Positions 17,654-26,915 of a stretch of 64,000 nucleotides of DNA are shown here, piece by piece (position 1 is the stretch's first letter; each line of letters opens with the position of its first letter). A program made the translations under genes and the position numbers. The stretch comes from Nanobdellota archaeon. Lineage in GTDB: Archaea > Nanoarchaeota > Nanoarchaeia > Woesearchaeales > GW2011-AR9. The notes under the pieces were generated by a model. That model did not search any database, was not told the DNA's origin, and worked only from the letters and a program-made list of their open reading frames with translations. The stretch is taken from NCBI GenBank assembly GCA_002687775.1, contig NZBF01000018.1:34917-98916 (forward strand), read 5' to 3'.

Positions 17654-18469
17654 ATGCAAAAAATAAAATATATCATTAATAACATCGATAGTACTTTCAG
17701 AGTTGCAAGGAAATTTATTCTTCCGTATGCTGGTATACGATATATCATTGGAAATTATTTTTACAAATACTTGTTTGAAAATGAAGCTGATGGGTTTCGA
17801 ATGCTCAAAAATAAAAAAAAATTACTCATTGCTGATGTTGGTGGTAATGATGGATTGTTCTCAAGATTTGTGAATTCTTTTGTTTCACAGTCGCACATTA
17901 ACATTTTTGAACCGATACCATTCCATTATAAAAAGTTGAAGAGTATTAAATCAAAAGATAACCAATTTGTTGTTCACTCGCTTGCTCTTGGATTTTCTAA
18001 TCAACAAAATTTTATCCATATTCCCTACGTGAAATTTTTATCTAAAAAAATATACCTTTCGGCTTACTCAACCATCTCTGAAAAAGAAACAACAGATTTT
18101 TCTCAATTGAATCATTTCGCTGGAAGTTTTTATTTTCATAAGAAAATAAAAATTCAAAGTCAACCTGTAAGCATTAAAAAACTTGATTCATTCAAATTAT
18201 CGCCTGATATTTTAAAAATTGATGTTGAAGGGTTTGAGGAGCGAGTTGTTTTAGGAGCATTGCAAACTATCAACAACAGTAAATCCGTAATTTATGTTGA
18301 ACAACCATCGGACTCCATTGATAACATTTTGAAAGAGATGGGATACACAAAATACATCTTTCACTCGGAAAGTCAGAAATTTAAGAAAGTTGAACATAAT
18401 ATTGAGAAAATATATAATTATTATTTCATCCATGATACAAGTCTTTTCAATGAAAATGCATTCGAGTGA
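17654..18469 (+). CDS. FkbM-family methyltransferase
   Basis: A 271-residue protein. LIADVGGNDGLFSRFVNSF is the SAM-binding loop, and ILKIDVEGFEERVVLGA is the hallmark FkbM motif near residues 183-199. FkbM enzymes O-methylate sugars or polyketides, and here a sugar of the surface glycan is the likely target. A TATA box (TATTTATA, ending 24 bp upstream) gives a leaderless start. The gene is followed by another methyltransferase with its own promoter. Confidence 0.82.
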   Translation: MQKIKYIINNIDSTFRVARKFILPYAGIRYIIGNYFYKYLFENEADGFRMLKNKKKLLIADVGGNDGLFSRFVNSFVSQSHINIFEPIPFHYKKLKSIKSKDNQFVVHSLALGFSNQQNFIHIPYVKFLSKKIYLSAYSTISEKETTDFSQLNHFAGSFYFHKKIKIQSQPVSIKKLDSFKLSPDILKIDVEGFEERVVLGALQTINNSKSVIYVEQPSDSIDNILKEMGYTKYIFHSESQKFKKVEHNIEKIYNYYFIHDTSLFNENAFE

Positions 18470-18472
18470 TGT

Positions 18473-18489
18473 TTAACAATATTTTTAAA
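18473..18489 (+). promoter_or_regulatory. Promoter of the methyltransferase at 18511
   Basis: TTAACAAT, one base, TTTTTAAA, ending 22 bp before the ATG at 18511. It begins right after the stop of the FkbM gene. Confidence 0.6.
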
Positions 18490-18510
18490 TGATTAATTGA
18501 GTGTATAAGA

Positions 18511-19254
18511 ATGGAAAGAGAAGAATATCACAAACATTTCTTGTTTGAGCAGAACCATTGGTGGTTTAAGGGACGGCGAAAAATTGTTTTTCCTTTACTG
18601 AAAAGATATCTTCCATATAGAAAGTTATCCATTCTCGATACAGGTTGTGGTGCCGGGTTGAACATGAAATATTTAGAACAGCTTGGCGACGTTAGCGGAG
18701 TTGACATTTCACCCGTTGCCTTAGAATATTGTGCAAAGAGAGATTTACATAACATTACATTAGGTTCTGTGAATGAACTTCCGTATTCTGATGCTTCGTT
18801 CGACGTTGTAACATCTTTTGGTGTATTATACCATAAAGAAGTGGATGATAAGAAAGCAATTGAAGAAATGTTTCGTGTGTGTAAACCAGGTGGTGTGGTT
18901 GCCATTAGTACACCTGCAATGAAATTATTACGACATAAATTTTTTAGAACTTCCCATGATGATGCCCATCATACAGCACGGAGACATTCAAAAAAAGAAT
19001 TAAATACGTTACTAGAGAATGCAGGGTTTAACGTTCAAAAAATATCTTACCATACTACTTTATTATTTTTCCCGGCGTTACTTTTCCGCATGGCAAATAA
19101 TGTCATTCGTGAGAAAGATTCAGAACTGCAAACATTCCCAGGGAAGTTAGATGAGATTCTTGCTCGTGTGATGTATTTGGAAGCACCAATTATCAAAAGA
19201 TGGTCATTACCTTTTGGTATGGGTTTGGTGGCAATTGCGAAGAAACCCGAATGA
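18511..19254 (+). CDS. SAM-dependent methyltransferase
   Basis: A 247-residue class I methyltransferase: ILDTGCGAGLNMKYLEQLG (motif I), VSGVDISPVALEYC, and the VLYHKEVDD post-I block. The N-terminal HFLFEQNHWWFKGRRKIVFPLL is typical of a family common beside glycosyltransferases; the gene at 60986 has the same WWYQGKRDLLDRLL pattern. The substrate is not evident. Confidence 0.8.
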   Translation: MEREEYHKHFLFEQNHWWFKGRRKIVFPLLKRYLPYRKLSILDTGCGAGLNMKYLEQLGDVSGVDISPVALEYCAKRDLHNITLGSVNELPYSDASFDVVTSFGVLYHKEVDDKKAIEEMFRVCKPGGVVAISTPAMKLLRHKFFRTSHDDAHHTARRHSKKELNTLLENAGFNVQKISYHTTLLFFPALLFRMANNVIREKDSELQTFPGKLDEILARVMYLEAPIIKRWSLPFGMGLVAIAKKPE

Positions 19255-19357
19255 TGCTTGTGTGGGGCCTAGTCCACCTCTCAACTTCACTCACTTCGTT
19301 CGTTCAGGTCGTTTCTTTGATGTTTTCTCACACAATCGTCATTTACACACAAGCAAG
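19255..19357. other. Short noncoding spacer between convergent genes
   Basis: This is one of only two convergent pairs in the window that do not overlap. It contains TCACTCACTTCGTTCGTTCA, which has a local inverted character, but no terminator I can support. Confidence 0.3.
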
Positions 19358-19738
19358 TTATTTGAACACAATTTTCTTATTAATGGCATAATTAACTATT
19401 GAAATGATCCCTGCAGAAATGATAATTGCTGCCAAATAATGGATGCCAATGGTAACACTAAGGAAATAGACACTTAGCCAATTAATTCCGCTAATAAACA
19501 AAATGACAACAGCGAACAATAAAAATTTCCCATTCGTTTTGAACGTTACTTTTGAATGATACCCGAAAAGGAAAAGAATTTCTGCTCCCAAAGCAATCGT
19601 GAATGATAGCATGTGAAACAATCCTAATAATTCTGTTAACAAATAAGTAACTATGAGATTAAGTATTAAACTAAGTCCTCCACCAAAAACGAATTTGACG
19701 TACTGGAGAAGTGTTTTCTCGAAATGATGGAAATTCAT
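19358..19738 (-). CDS. GtrA-family membrane protein
   Basis: A 126-residue protein with four hydrophobic segments. The start (FEKTLLQYVKFVFGGGLSLILNLIVTYLLTE) and end (SIVNYAINKKIVF) are the classic GtrA/DPMS-TM signature. GtrA proteins help flip or present polyprenyl-phosphate sugars made by GT2 enzymes. It has its own promoter (ACAACAAT, one base, TTAAATAA, minus strand 19759-19775). Confidence 0.85.
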   Translation of the reverse strand: MNFHHFEKTLLQYVKFVFGGGLSLILNLIVTYLLTELLGLFHMLSFTIALGAEILFLFGYHSKVTFKTNGKFLLFAVVILFISGINWLSVYFLSVTIGIHYLAAIIISAGIISIVNYAINKKIVFK

Positions 19739-19758
19739 AGGTTGAGGGATTGACTGTG

Positions 19759-19775
19759 TTATTTAAGATTGTTGT
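19759..19775 (-). promoter_or_regulatory. Promoter of the GtrA gene
   Basis: On the minus strand ACAACAAT, one base, TTAAATAA, ending 21 bp before the ATG at 19738. Confidence 0.55.
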
Positions 19776-19842
19776 TTATTTAGATTAATTTTAAAGTAGT
19801 TACAGGAGAAAAGCATTTAAAGGAACAAGCGAAAAATGGACT

Positions 19843-20781
19843 ATGACATTAACTCAAGATGTGTATACACTTGTTGTAGAAGGATATCGATATTCAGCAA
19901 ATTGGGAAACATTGGCAGAGTTACCACATTTTCTTCATGATTTAACATTGGGAGCGACAAGAAAAGAAAAAAGTCCTCACCGCTGTTATACAGATTTACA
20001 TACTCACATACGAGCTGATGTTTCTATCTGTGATGTTATTGAAGAAGCATCTAAGAGAGTTGATATTCTTAATATTGTTACACGAACCAGAGAATCCAAT
20101 GACGGCCACCTTAGTTTTGATAAAGCTGTTGAAAAATTAGAACAAGAAAAAGTAGAACATGAACTTATTGGAACACGGATTGCGCAAGTTAAAGGAGAAA
20201 GACCATTTTACTTATTACGAGGAACAGAAATATATGTCAAAGAACGGCAGGGTATTGTTATGGCCGGAACAGATAAAGAATTTGATGAGAATGAATTTTA
20301 TTTAGGAGAGGCAATAAGTGCTTGTAAGGACATGGGTTCATTTTGGTTCCTGGATCACCCATTTAGCATTGGTGCTCCTGTCATTGCTTTTAGATATCCA
20401 ACAAAAGATGAAATGAAAATGCGACGAAGATGGTTTGATACATATCGGCCAGTCATTGAAACTGGCAATCATCAAAATACATTATGGATGTATCCATCGA
20501 ATGTTTTAGCAAGAAGAATGGCACGAAAGCATGATTTAGTGGGAATTTCTAATTCTGATACTCACTTTAGATTACAAGATATTGGATTATCACGAAGTAG
20601 TTTCCCAAAAGATCTTCTTGATGATAGTTCGGAAGAAGCATTCTTTTCTTCGTTACAACAAGCATTCTCTCCAGAATTTAGAGATGAATTAAAAATTGAA
20701 AGTGGTTATGCAAGTATTTGGAGTTTTGGCAAATATATGATTTTACCCCACATCCCCTGGGTTTTAGGTATGAAACAATGA
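19843..20781 (+). CDS. PHP-domain metal-dependent phosphoesterase
   Basis: A 312-residue protein. CYTDLHTHIRAD (about residues 46-57) gives the first His-x-His pair, FLDHPF another His, ETGNHQ an acidic/His site, and GISNSDTHF the final Asp-x-His: the order of a PHP metal site. Family members hydrolyse phosphoesters; the substrate here is unknown. A TATA-like CATTTAAA ends 23 bp upstream. The stop overlaps the start of a HAD-like gene (ATGA), suggesting two coupled hydrolases. Confidence 0.75.
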   Translation: MTLTQDVYTLVVEGYRYSANWETLAELPHFLHDLTLGATRKEKSPHRCYTDLHTHIRADVSICDVIEEASKRVDILNIVTRTRESNDGHLSFDKAVEKLEQEKVEHELIGTRIAQVKGERPFYLLRGTEIYVKERQGIVMAGTDKEFDENEFYLGEAISACKDMGSFWFLDHPFSIGAPVIAFRYPTKDEMKMRRRWFDTYRPVIETGNHQNTLWMYPSNVLARRMARKHDLVGISNSDTHFRLQDIGLSRSSFPKDLLDDSSEEAFFSSLQQAFSPEFRDELKIESGYASIWSFGKYMILPHIPWVLGMKQ

Positions 20782-21506
20782 ATTTGTTATATGAATTAAA
20801 TGGAAGTTGGGTTGCTGCATCAAACAAGATTCAAGGGAATCCCTCAGATTTAGTTGTGGATTTAGTGCAAAGGGTTAAAGGAGTAGGGCCTTGGTTATTT
20901 GATTTAGATGACAATCATGCACGGTCACCTGCAAAAAGCATCGTACGGCAAGCAATAGGTACCGATCATTTAAGTCCACGATATTTGTCATGGGCCATGA
21001 GAACATTGAGTGAATTGGTCAGAAATGGTAAAGCAGCTGAATCTCAAGCATGGGAACAGTATGTCGATTCTTTTTTGCAAACCGAAAGAGCAAAGAGAGA
21101 AATAGAATTCTTAGTACAACCAAAAGTAATGAATCAAGCACTGTATACTGGAGTCAAAGATTTTTGTCGAGAAGTACGAAGTTCCACCAAATTTTATATT
21201 ACGAGAAATATTGCACAAGTAGCAAATGCTTATGCCACCTATTTAGGACTTGACGGTGCTGTTGCTGAAGTAAATGACAAGGGGAGACAAGCAGAATTAA
21301 TGGTTTTAGGTCACCCATTTGTTGAACATTTTGGTGTTTCTGGTGATTCAGATGAAGATGTTGCAATGGTTGAAGAAATTCAAGTAATGGATCAAAATGT
21401 TATTTCATTATATAGCATGGCTAAACCAGGTGACATCCATCCAACGTTTGATTATGGTGTAAGTAAAGATTTAACTGCGTTAGTTGAATTGTTGAGAAAC
21501 AATTAA
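20778..21506 (+). CDS. HAD-superfamily hydrolase-like protein
   Basis: A 242-residue protein. WLFDLDDNHARSPAK has the HAD motif I Asp-x-Asp, FYITRNIAQ fits motif II, and SGDSDEDVAMVEE fits the acidic motif IV. A conserved Lys of motif III is not obvious. The open frame extends upstream to 20718, but the ATG at 20778 overlaps the PHP stop by 4 bases and starts a natural N-terminus (MNLLYELNG). It pairs with the PHP protein, perhaps acting on the same phosphorylated small molecule. Confidence is moderate. Confidence 0.6.
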   Translation: MNLLYELNGSWVAASNKIQGNPSDLVVDLVQRVKGVGPWLFDLDDNHARSPAKSIVRQAIGTDHLSPRYLSWAMRTLSELVRNGKAAESQAWEQYVDSFLQTERAKREIEFLVQPKVMNQALYTGVKDFCREVRSSTKFYITRNIAQVANAYATYLGLDGAVAEVNDKGRQAELMVLGHPFVEHFGVSGDSDEDVAMVEEIQVMDQNVISLYSMAKPGDIHPTFDYGVSKDLTALVELLRNN

Positions 21507-21530
21507 AAGTAATAACAATATTCTTTTTCT

Positions 21531-22025
21531 ATGCCTTTAGCAGTAACACATGTCATATTAACAATTGTTCTCCTAGATATTTTTCGTCACTACGTATTTG
21601 GAAAAGACAAATTTCCGAGATACCTACTAATTATCGGAGGAATTGCAGGTTTAGCACCAGATTTGGATATACCACTTGGATGGTTGATAAGTTTGTTTAC
21701 TGGAAATGTCACTGATTTTCACGGCATTTACACTCATTCTTATTTTTTTCCGGTTTTGTTCTTAGTGATTGCAGGAATATTGCATTATAAGAAAAACATC
21801 AAATGGGCAAATATATTTTATGTTGTTGCAGCTGGTTGGACATTACATTTGCCATTAGATTGTTTATTTGGCGGCATTGACAAAAATTTTGTATGGCCTC
21901 TTTCAGTGATTAATTACTGTCCTCAATGGGGTATAGAAAATCATGCACATAGCATTGACGCTATCATCTTAGTTTTCTGGCTAGTTCACGAAGAAGTACA
22001 TAACAAAATTAAAGATTATTTCTAG
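21531..22025 (+). CDS. YdjM-like (DUF457) membrane-bound metal-dependent hydrolase
   Basis: A 164-residue membrane protein with about four helices. MPLAVTHVILTIVLLD, the GLAPDLDIP motif, HGIYTHSYFFP and HLPLDCLFGG place conserved His/Asp residues as in YdjM/DUF457 proteins. The physiological substrate of the family is poorly known. A TATA-like CAATTAAAAG overlaps the end of the previous gene. Its TAG stop lies inside the convergent DegT gene (17-base overlap). Confidence 0.8.
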   Translation: MPLAVTHVILTIVLLDIFRHYVFGKDKFPRYLLIIGGIAGLAPDLDIPLGWLISLFTGNVTDFHGIYTHSYFFPVLFLVIAGILHYKKNIKWANIFYVVAAGWTLHLPLDCLFGGIDKNFVWPLSVINYCPQWGIENHAHSIDAIILVFWLVHEEVHNKIKDYF

Positions 22026-23130
22026 CAATCTCTTTAATAGCATTCACTACTTCCTGAATCTGTGCATCAGTTAAATGACTTGAAGAAGGTAAATATAATC
22101 CATTCTGCCATAAATATTGAGATTTCTGAAAATTACCAGAAGTATCAACATGCTTATACTTCGGATTATTAAACATCGGCTGTGCATGCAATGGGTGGAA
22201 AAATGAACGTGTACCTATTCCTCGTTCACGCAGAGCTGCCATCAACTGATCTTTTGATAATGGAAATGATTTGTTCAACAAAATCCCGTACATCCAATAC
22301 ACATTCTTCGCCCACTCCTTTTTAGGCGGACATTCAATTCCCTGGACGTCCTTAAGTAATTCAGTATACCGTTGAGCATTCTTAATCCTGCTTTCAACAA
22401 ATGTTTGAATGTTCTCTGTCTGCGCAAGACCCATTGCTGCTTGAATATTTGTCATACGATAATTAAATCCTAATTGATGGTGAACAAATCGTGGCTGAAC
22501 AAATGCATGATTTCTAAGCAAGCGACATTTCTCTGCAATCTGGTCATTATTGGTAATAACCATACCACCTTCCCCAGTAGTTATCATCTTATTTGCATAG
22601 AAACTGAAACAAGCAACATCACTTAAACTGCCTGCTTTCCTTCCTTTATACTCCGCACCGTGAGCTTCGGCAGCATCTTCAATGACAAATAAATTATGTT
22701 TCTTGGCAATATCATTAATTCTATCCATATCGCACGGATGACCATATGTATGAACGGGAATAATCGCCTTCGTTTTCTCAGTTATTTTTGATTCAATTTG
22801 AGAGGTGTCCATATTCCAAGTATCCAATTCTGCATCAACAAATACTGGAGTTGCTCCTGTATATAATACGGCATTTCCTGTCGCAATCATGGTAAAAGTG
22901 GGAATGATTACTTCATCACCCGGACCAATACCTAGCGCTTCTAATGCAAGGTGTATCGCAGTGGTACCATTACTAACTGCAACACCATGTTTCACTTGAG
23001 AATACGTAGCGAAGGCATGCTCAAATTTTTTAATATAATCACCCATGGAAGAAATCATTGTTGTCTGTAAACAATCCTGTACATATTTTGCTTCATTGCC
23101 TGATAACGTAGGTTCACAAACACGAATCAT
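22009..23130 (-). CDS. DegT/DnrJ/EryC1/StrS sugar aminotransferase
   Basis: A 373-residue PLP enzyme. The lysine is in SFYANKMITTGEGG, preceded by VIEDAAEAHGAEYKGRKAG, and VSNGTTAIHLALEALGIGPGDEVIIPTFTM lies at the N-terminal end of the fold. Such enzymes aminate 4-keto (or 3-keto) nucleotide sugars. It is the last gene of a three-gene operon (fusion protein, cupin, aminotransferase), overlapping the cupin by 4 bases. Together with the GDP-mannose dehydratase-like domain this points to a GDP-linked amino sugar of the perosamine type, possibly C-methylated. Confidence 0.9.
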   Translation of the reverse strand: MIRVCEPTLSGNEAKYVQDCLQTTMISSMGDYIKKFEHAFATYSQVKHGVAVSNGTTAIHLALEALGIGPGDEVIIPTFTMIATGNAVLYTGATPVFVDAELDTWNMDTSQIESKITEKTKAIIPVHTYGHPCDMDRINDIAKKHNLFVIEDAAEAHGAEYKGRKAGSLSDVACFSFYANKMITTGEGGMVITNNDQIAEKCRLLRNHAFVQPRFVHHQLGFNYRMTNIQAAMGLAQTENIQTFVESRIKNAQRYTELLKDVQGIECPPKKEWAKNVYWMYGILLNKSFPLSKDQLMAALRERGIGTRSFFHPLHAQPMFNNPKYKHVDTSGNFQKSQYLWQNGLYLPSSSHLTDAQIQEVVNAIKEIARNNL

Positions 23131-23534
23131 TCCAAAAACCTCTTTTCATTTTCTCTCTGCTGATACGGACCCTGCTTCACTTCAAGCATCTTTGATTGTT
23201 TATCGAACGTCATGCCATGCCCACCTGAAATAAAAATAATGGTATCACCAGCCCATAATGTCACATCACACACTTTCTTATCATAAGTGTCGTAAATATC
23301 AATTGTTCCCTTGCCAGACTGCAAATGATAAATTTTGTTGGAAGGAAGTGATACTAAATTATTAAAAGGTAAACTTTGATGTGCTTTCACGCGCTCGCCA
23401 GGTTGACGAGTATGAAATCCTAACTGTAATCCATCTTGCTCCTTTGTGACAAAGTCAACATGTTCAGGATTATTATGATGCCGAATAATTATTGCAAGAA
23501 GTTCACCATTCTGTTCAATGCGTTCTATTGACAT
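23127..23534 (-). CDS. Cupin-fold protein, possible sugar isomerase/epimerase
   Basis: A 135-residue protein predicted to form a single cupin barrel: HTRQPGERVKAHQSLPFN, then IYHLQSGKGTIDIY and WAGDTIIFISGGHGMTF. Histidines suited to metal binding are present. Cupins in sugar loci isomerise or epimerise keto-sugars, or act as accessory binding domains. It overlaps the preceding fusion gene by 20 bases and the DegT gene by 4, so it belongs to that pathway. Confidence 0.65.
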   Translation of the reverse strand: MSIERIEQNGELLAIIIRHHNNPEHVDFVTKEQDGLQLGFHTRQPGERVKAHQSLPFNNLVSLPSNKIYHLQSGKGTIDIYDTYDKKVCDVTLWAGDTIIFISGGHGMTFDKQSKMLEVKQGPYQQRENEKRFLE

Positions 23535-26500
23535 CAGATTCTCCAGTTAACCGTAACTCTTTTTCTGCTTCCTTCAAGTCGTGATCAATCATAAGTTTAA
23601 TTATTTGCTTAAACCGGATTCGTGGATTAAAACCAAAAGCCTCCTGTGCCTTAGAAGTATCTCCAATAAGAACGCTTGTGTTGCCTGGTCGTGCAAATCG
23701 TGGATCAAATTCAATGTAATCGTCAGGATTCAATCCAACATAACTAAACGCTTCATTAACAAATTCTCGTAATGAATGCACTTCTCCCGTGCATAATATG
23801 AAATCGTCCGGGTTGTCAAGCTGCATGATGTTCCATGCAGCTTCCATGTATTCTTTAGCATACCCCCAATCAATCTTTGCATCAAGATTTCCTAAAGATA
23901 ATTTTTTCTGTAATCCTAATTTTATTCTCGCTGCAGCTTTCGTAATTTTTCTTGTCACATACTCATCAGTTCGACGTGGAGATTCGTGATTGTAATAAAT
24001 GCCCGTGGAAACAAATAATCCAAACACGTCACGGTAATACCGTGCAAGAACATAAGCTAACACTTTACCACATGCATACGGGCTTTGCGGTCGGAATGGC
24101 GATTCCTCAGTCTGCGGATTTTCAGCAGATTGACCAAAAATGTTTGATGAGACAGGTTGGAAATATTTAATAGTTGGATCAATTTGTTTTATTGTTTCCA
24201 AAATACGTCCCACAGCAGCACCAGTAATGTCCATGGAATATCCAACGCTTCCCCAAGACCAGGAAACGTGATCTTGGTCTGCCTCATTATAAATCTCATG
24301 CGGTCTCACTTCGTTTATTACTCGATAAATAGAAGTAGGATCTGCTAAGTCTCCTTTATGCAATGTTATTTTATCAAGTAAATGTTGAATGTTATCTTTA
24401 TTACCAGTTGCTGAACGTCTGATAAATCCGTGAACGTCATATCCCTTCTCTAACAGAATTTCTGCAAGGTATGAACCATCCTGCCCGGTAATTCCCAAGA
24501 TTAATGCTTTCTTCTGACCACCATTAGAAATCTTTGCAGGTTCACTAGTAACGTTAGATTCTGTAGTGATAGATTTTGTTTCGTCGAGTAATGTATCACT
24601 TGCCAACAACTCATAGGCTTTCCACTCTTTCCTTTGATTATTTTCTAACCCAACAACACGAAATTCTGGAAGTGGCACTATAAATTTTCCACCATTCTGT
24701 AACCATTCAGTTTCCCTATCATACATCTCATCAAAGAATGCGTACGGTAAAACGAGAAAATAATCAGGATTTGCTTCCCGAGCTTCCTGCTCAGCAACGA
24801 TAGGGATATGTGTTCCCACAGTATACCTGCCAAATTTCCAAGGACTTCTCTCGGAAGCAGCTTGAATTTTATTTTTGTCCAAGTTATAATACTGCAGGAT
24901 TACATTTCCCTTCGTAGAGGCACCAAAAACCCATATCTTTTTCCCCCTCGCCAATTCTTTATTAATAAATGTTACACAATCACTCTTTTGTTTCTCGATA
25001 CGTTCAAAGAAATCTAAATATGGTTGTTTTGTAAGTAACGCTTTCTCTTCCTCTTTTACTTTTCTCACCCGTTCTTCTGAACCAAGTGGGATGGGAGCGG
25101 TTGTTCCAATTTTCCGTGCAAACAAACGATAACTTTGCCCGTTTACTTCATTTATTTCAACATCAAAAATATCCAAACCATTTTTGTTAAACAAGACTTC
25201 AAGACTTTTGAAAGAATAATATTCTAAATGTTCGTGGCAAATGTTACCTACATCATTTTTGTCAAGCATATTTTTTGAACACATTAATTGAGCGATGAAA
25301 ACCCCGTCATCAGTAAGTGCATCAGCTGCATCTTTCACAAATTGATTAGGATCTTCCATGTCGTAGAACATTCCAATGGCAGTAACAATCTTTGCTTTCT
25401 TACCAATAGTTTTATTGTATGATTGAATGTTCCAGAAATCGTTTATGAAATGAGTTATTCCCTGCCTACCTTCTTCAGCTAGATTTTTTGCTGGTTCAAC
25501 ACCGACAGTAATTAATCCAGGAACTTGATACGTTCGAAGCATGGTGCCATCATTACTTCCAATATCTAACACAATGTCATTTGATTTGAGATTGAACCGT
25601 TCTGCTGACTTTGTTATATCTCTCAGTGCAGCTTTCATCGTATCAGTCACACCAGATTTATACCAGTAAAATCCTTTATACAACAATTCCTGAGGAGCTG
25701 TGTGCCTTAATTGTACTAAAGTGCAATTTTCACAAAAAATCATATCCAATGGTGCTTTGATTCCCTCTCCTTTAGTATCCTTTGGAAAATCATTCACAAA
25801 TTGTTCACCTAATGAAAACAATTCAGTGAGATTTGGAGAGTAGCAAACTCTGCAGGTTTCTCTTCGAGTAGTTTCAGGAATCATACTTGTTTCAAGTTCA
25901 TTTTCCCTTTTTAATGATTGTGAATCTCTGGTGAAGACTTCCGAATCATTGATAACTTTTTGCACATACGGATGCAAACTCTCACCTATTTCACTTACCC
26001 ACCGATGATCAAAAGAATTAGTTGCATGCTGTGCTTCGACAATGAATGCAGTTGAAATATGGTGAAAATCTTCAATATATTCATGAGTTTTACCTTGACT
26101 TATTGAACTTACCGTTATACCTAATTCATTAGCTTTTCTTTGAACTGCCTGTTCCATCGTTTCCTGCTTCAATAATCTTACACCTGGAACCCACCATTTG
26201 CCCATTTCCGGTTCATTCGTTCTTTTTACCAAAAGAATTTTTTGGTCATAATGAACAATCAAATTAACAGAATGTACTGGAATATTGTGTTCAATTTTTG
26301 TGTATAACTCATCCGAAAGTTTTTTGTCATCAATATCATAATCAGTTTCATGGAAAGTAGTACCAAAATGGGATGGGTGAAGATTGGAGTCACTTAACGC
26401 ACGTTGCAAATAAGGATGAAGATTGGTGAACTCGTCAGTCCATTTGAAATCTTTGCTAGTGTTATCGAGTTCCACCGTTTGATTTTCATTTGACAATTTT

Positions 26501-26823
26501 GCAAGAAATACTACATTGATCGTATGTCTTCCTGTTTCAACATCTTCAAAAGAGGAATGTTGGAACGTCATTTCATATGTTCCCAATTGTTTAACAATCT
26601 CAATGCTCAGTCCTGCTTCTTCATCAGCTTTTCGTTTAGCTGCTTGCTGAAGTGTTTCTCCTTTTAGAACTCGACCACCAATTAACCACCAGTGATCTTT
26701 CGCTGGATGTTCTTTTCGATGCACGAAAAGAACTTGACCCTGATGTTCAATGATAACATCTACGCAGAACAATGGCATAGTGTTGTCAATTTGTTTAAAT
26801 AAATCAGGTGGTATTCTCAGCAT
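23515..26823 (-). CDS. Four-domain fusion: Nudix-Nudix-C-methyltransferase-GDP-mannose dehydratase-like
   Basis: A single 1102-residue frame. Residues 15-140: Nudix fold with box GGRVLKGET...AKRKADEEAG. Residues 183-300: second Nudix fold with degenerate box GVRLLKQET...RKANELG, as in GDP-mannose mannosyl hydrolases that lack one Glu. Residues 324-740: sugar C-methyltransferase with zinc cysteines C324/C327 and C364/C367, SAM loop VLDIGSNDGT (418-427), the typical GNICHEHLEYYSF block (526-538) and a C-terminal Rossmann part. Residues 772-1090: dehydratase of the GDP-mannose 4,6-dehydratase type with GITGQDGSY, Y916 and K920. The catalytic Glu position is Asn894 (SSNIFG). A TATA box lies 23 bp upstream. 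It leads the operon with a cupin and DegT. Confidence 0.85.
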   Translation of the reverse strand: MLRIPPDLFKQIDNTMPLFCVDVIIEHQGQVLFVHRKEHPAKDHWWLIGGRVLKGETLQQAAKRKADEEAGLSIEIVKQLGTYEMTFQHSSFEDVETGRHTINVVFLAKLSNENQTVELDNTSKDFKWTDEFTNLHPYLQRALSDSNLHPSHFGTTFHETDYDIDDKKLSDELYTKIEHNIPVHSVNLIVHYDQKILLVKRTNEPEMGKWWVPGVRLLKQETMEQAVQRKANELGITVSSISQGKTHEYIEDFHHISTAFIVEAQHATNSFDHRWVSEIGESLHPYVQKVINDSEVFTRDSQSLKRENELETSMIPETTRRETCRVCYSPNLTELFSLGEQFVNDFPKDTKGEGIKAPLDMIFCENCTLVQLRHTAPQELLYKGFYWYKSGVTDTMKAALRDITKSAERFNLKSNDIVLDIGSNDGTMLRTYQVPGLITVGVEPAKNLAEEGRQGITHFINDFWNIQSYNKTIGKKAKIVTAIGMFYDMEDPNQFVKDAADALTDDGVFIAQLMCSKNMLDKNDVGNICHEHLEYYSFKSLEVLFNKNGLDIFDVEINEVNGQSYRLFARKIGTTAPIPLGSEERVRKVKEEEKALLTKQPYLDFFERIEKQKSDCVTFINKELARGKKIWVFGASTKGNVILQYYNLDKNKIQAASERSPWKFGRYTVGTHIPIVAEQEAREANPDYFLVLPYAFFDEMYDRETEWLQNGGKFIVPLPEFRVVGLENNQRKEWKAYELLASDTLLDETKSITTESNVTSEPAKISNGGQKKALILGITGQDGSYLAEILLEKGYDVHGFIRRSATGNKDNIQHLLDKITLHKGDLADPTSIYRVINEVRPHEIYNEADQDHVSWSWGSVGYSMDITGAAVGRILETIKQIDPTIKYFQPVSSNIFGQSAENPQTEESPFRPQSPYACGKVLAYVLARYYRDVFGLFVSTGIYYNHESPRRTDEYVTRKITKAAARIKLGLQKKLSLGNLDAKIDWGYAKEYMEAAWNIMQLDNPDDFILCTGEVHSLREFVNEAFSYVGLNPDDYIEFDPRFARPGNTSVLIGDTSKAQEAFGFNPRIRFKQIIKLMIDHDLKEAEKELRLTGESDVNRTH

Positions 26824-26845
26824 AAATTCTCACACTTGAGCTGAT

Positions 26846-26853
26846 ATTTAAAG
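26846..26853 (-). promoter_or_regulatory. TATA box of the fusion operon
   Basis: Minus-strand TTTAAATA ends 23 bp before the ATG at 26823, so the mRNA is probably leaderless. Confidence 0.55.
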
Positions 26854-26915
26854 ATAATGGAATTGCATTCATTAGTTTGATAAAGTTTTTAAGTGGAATA
26901 CACCGTGAAATGTTT

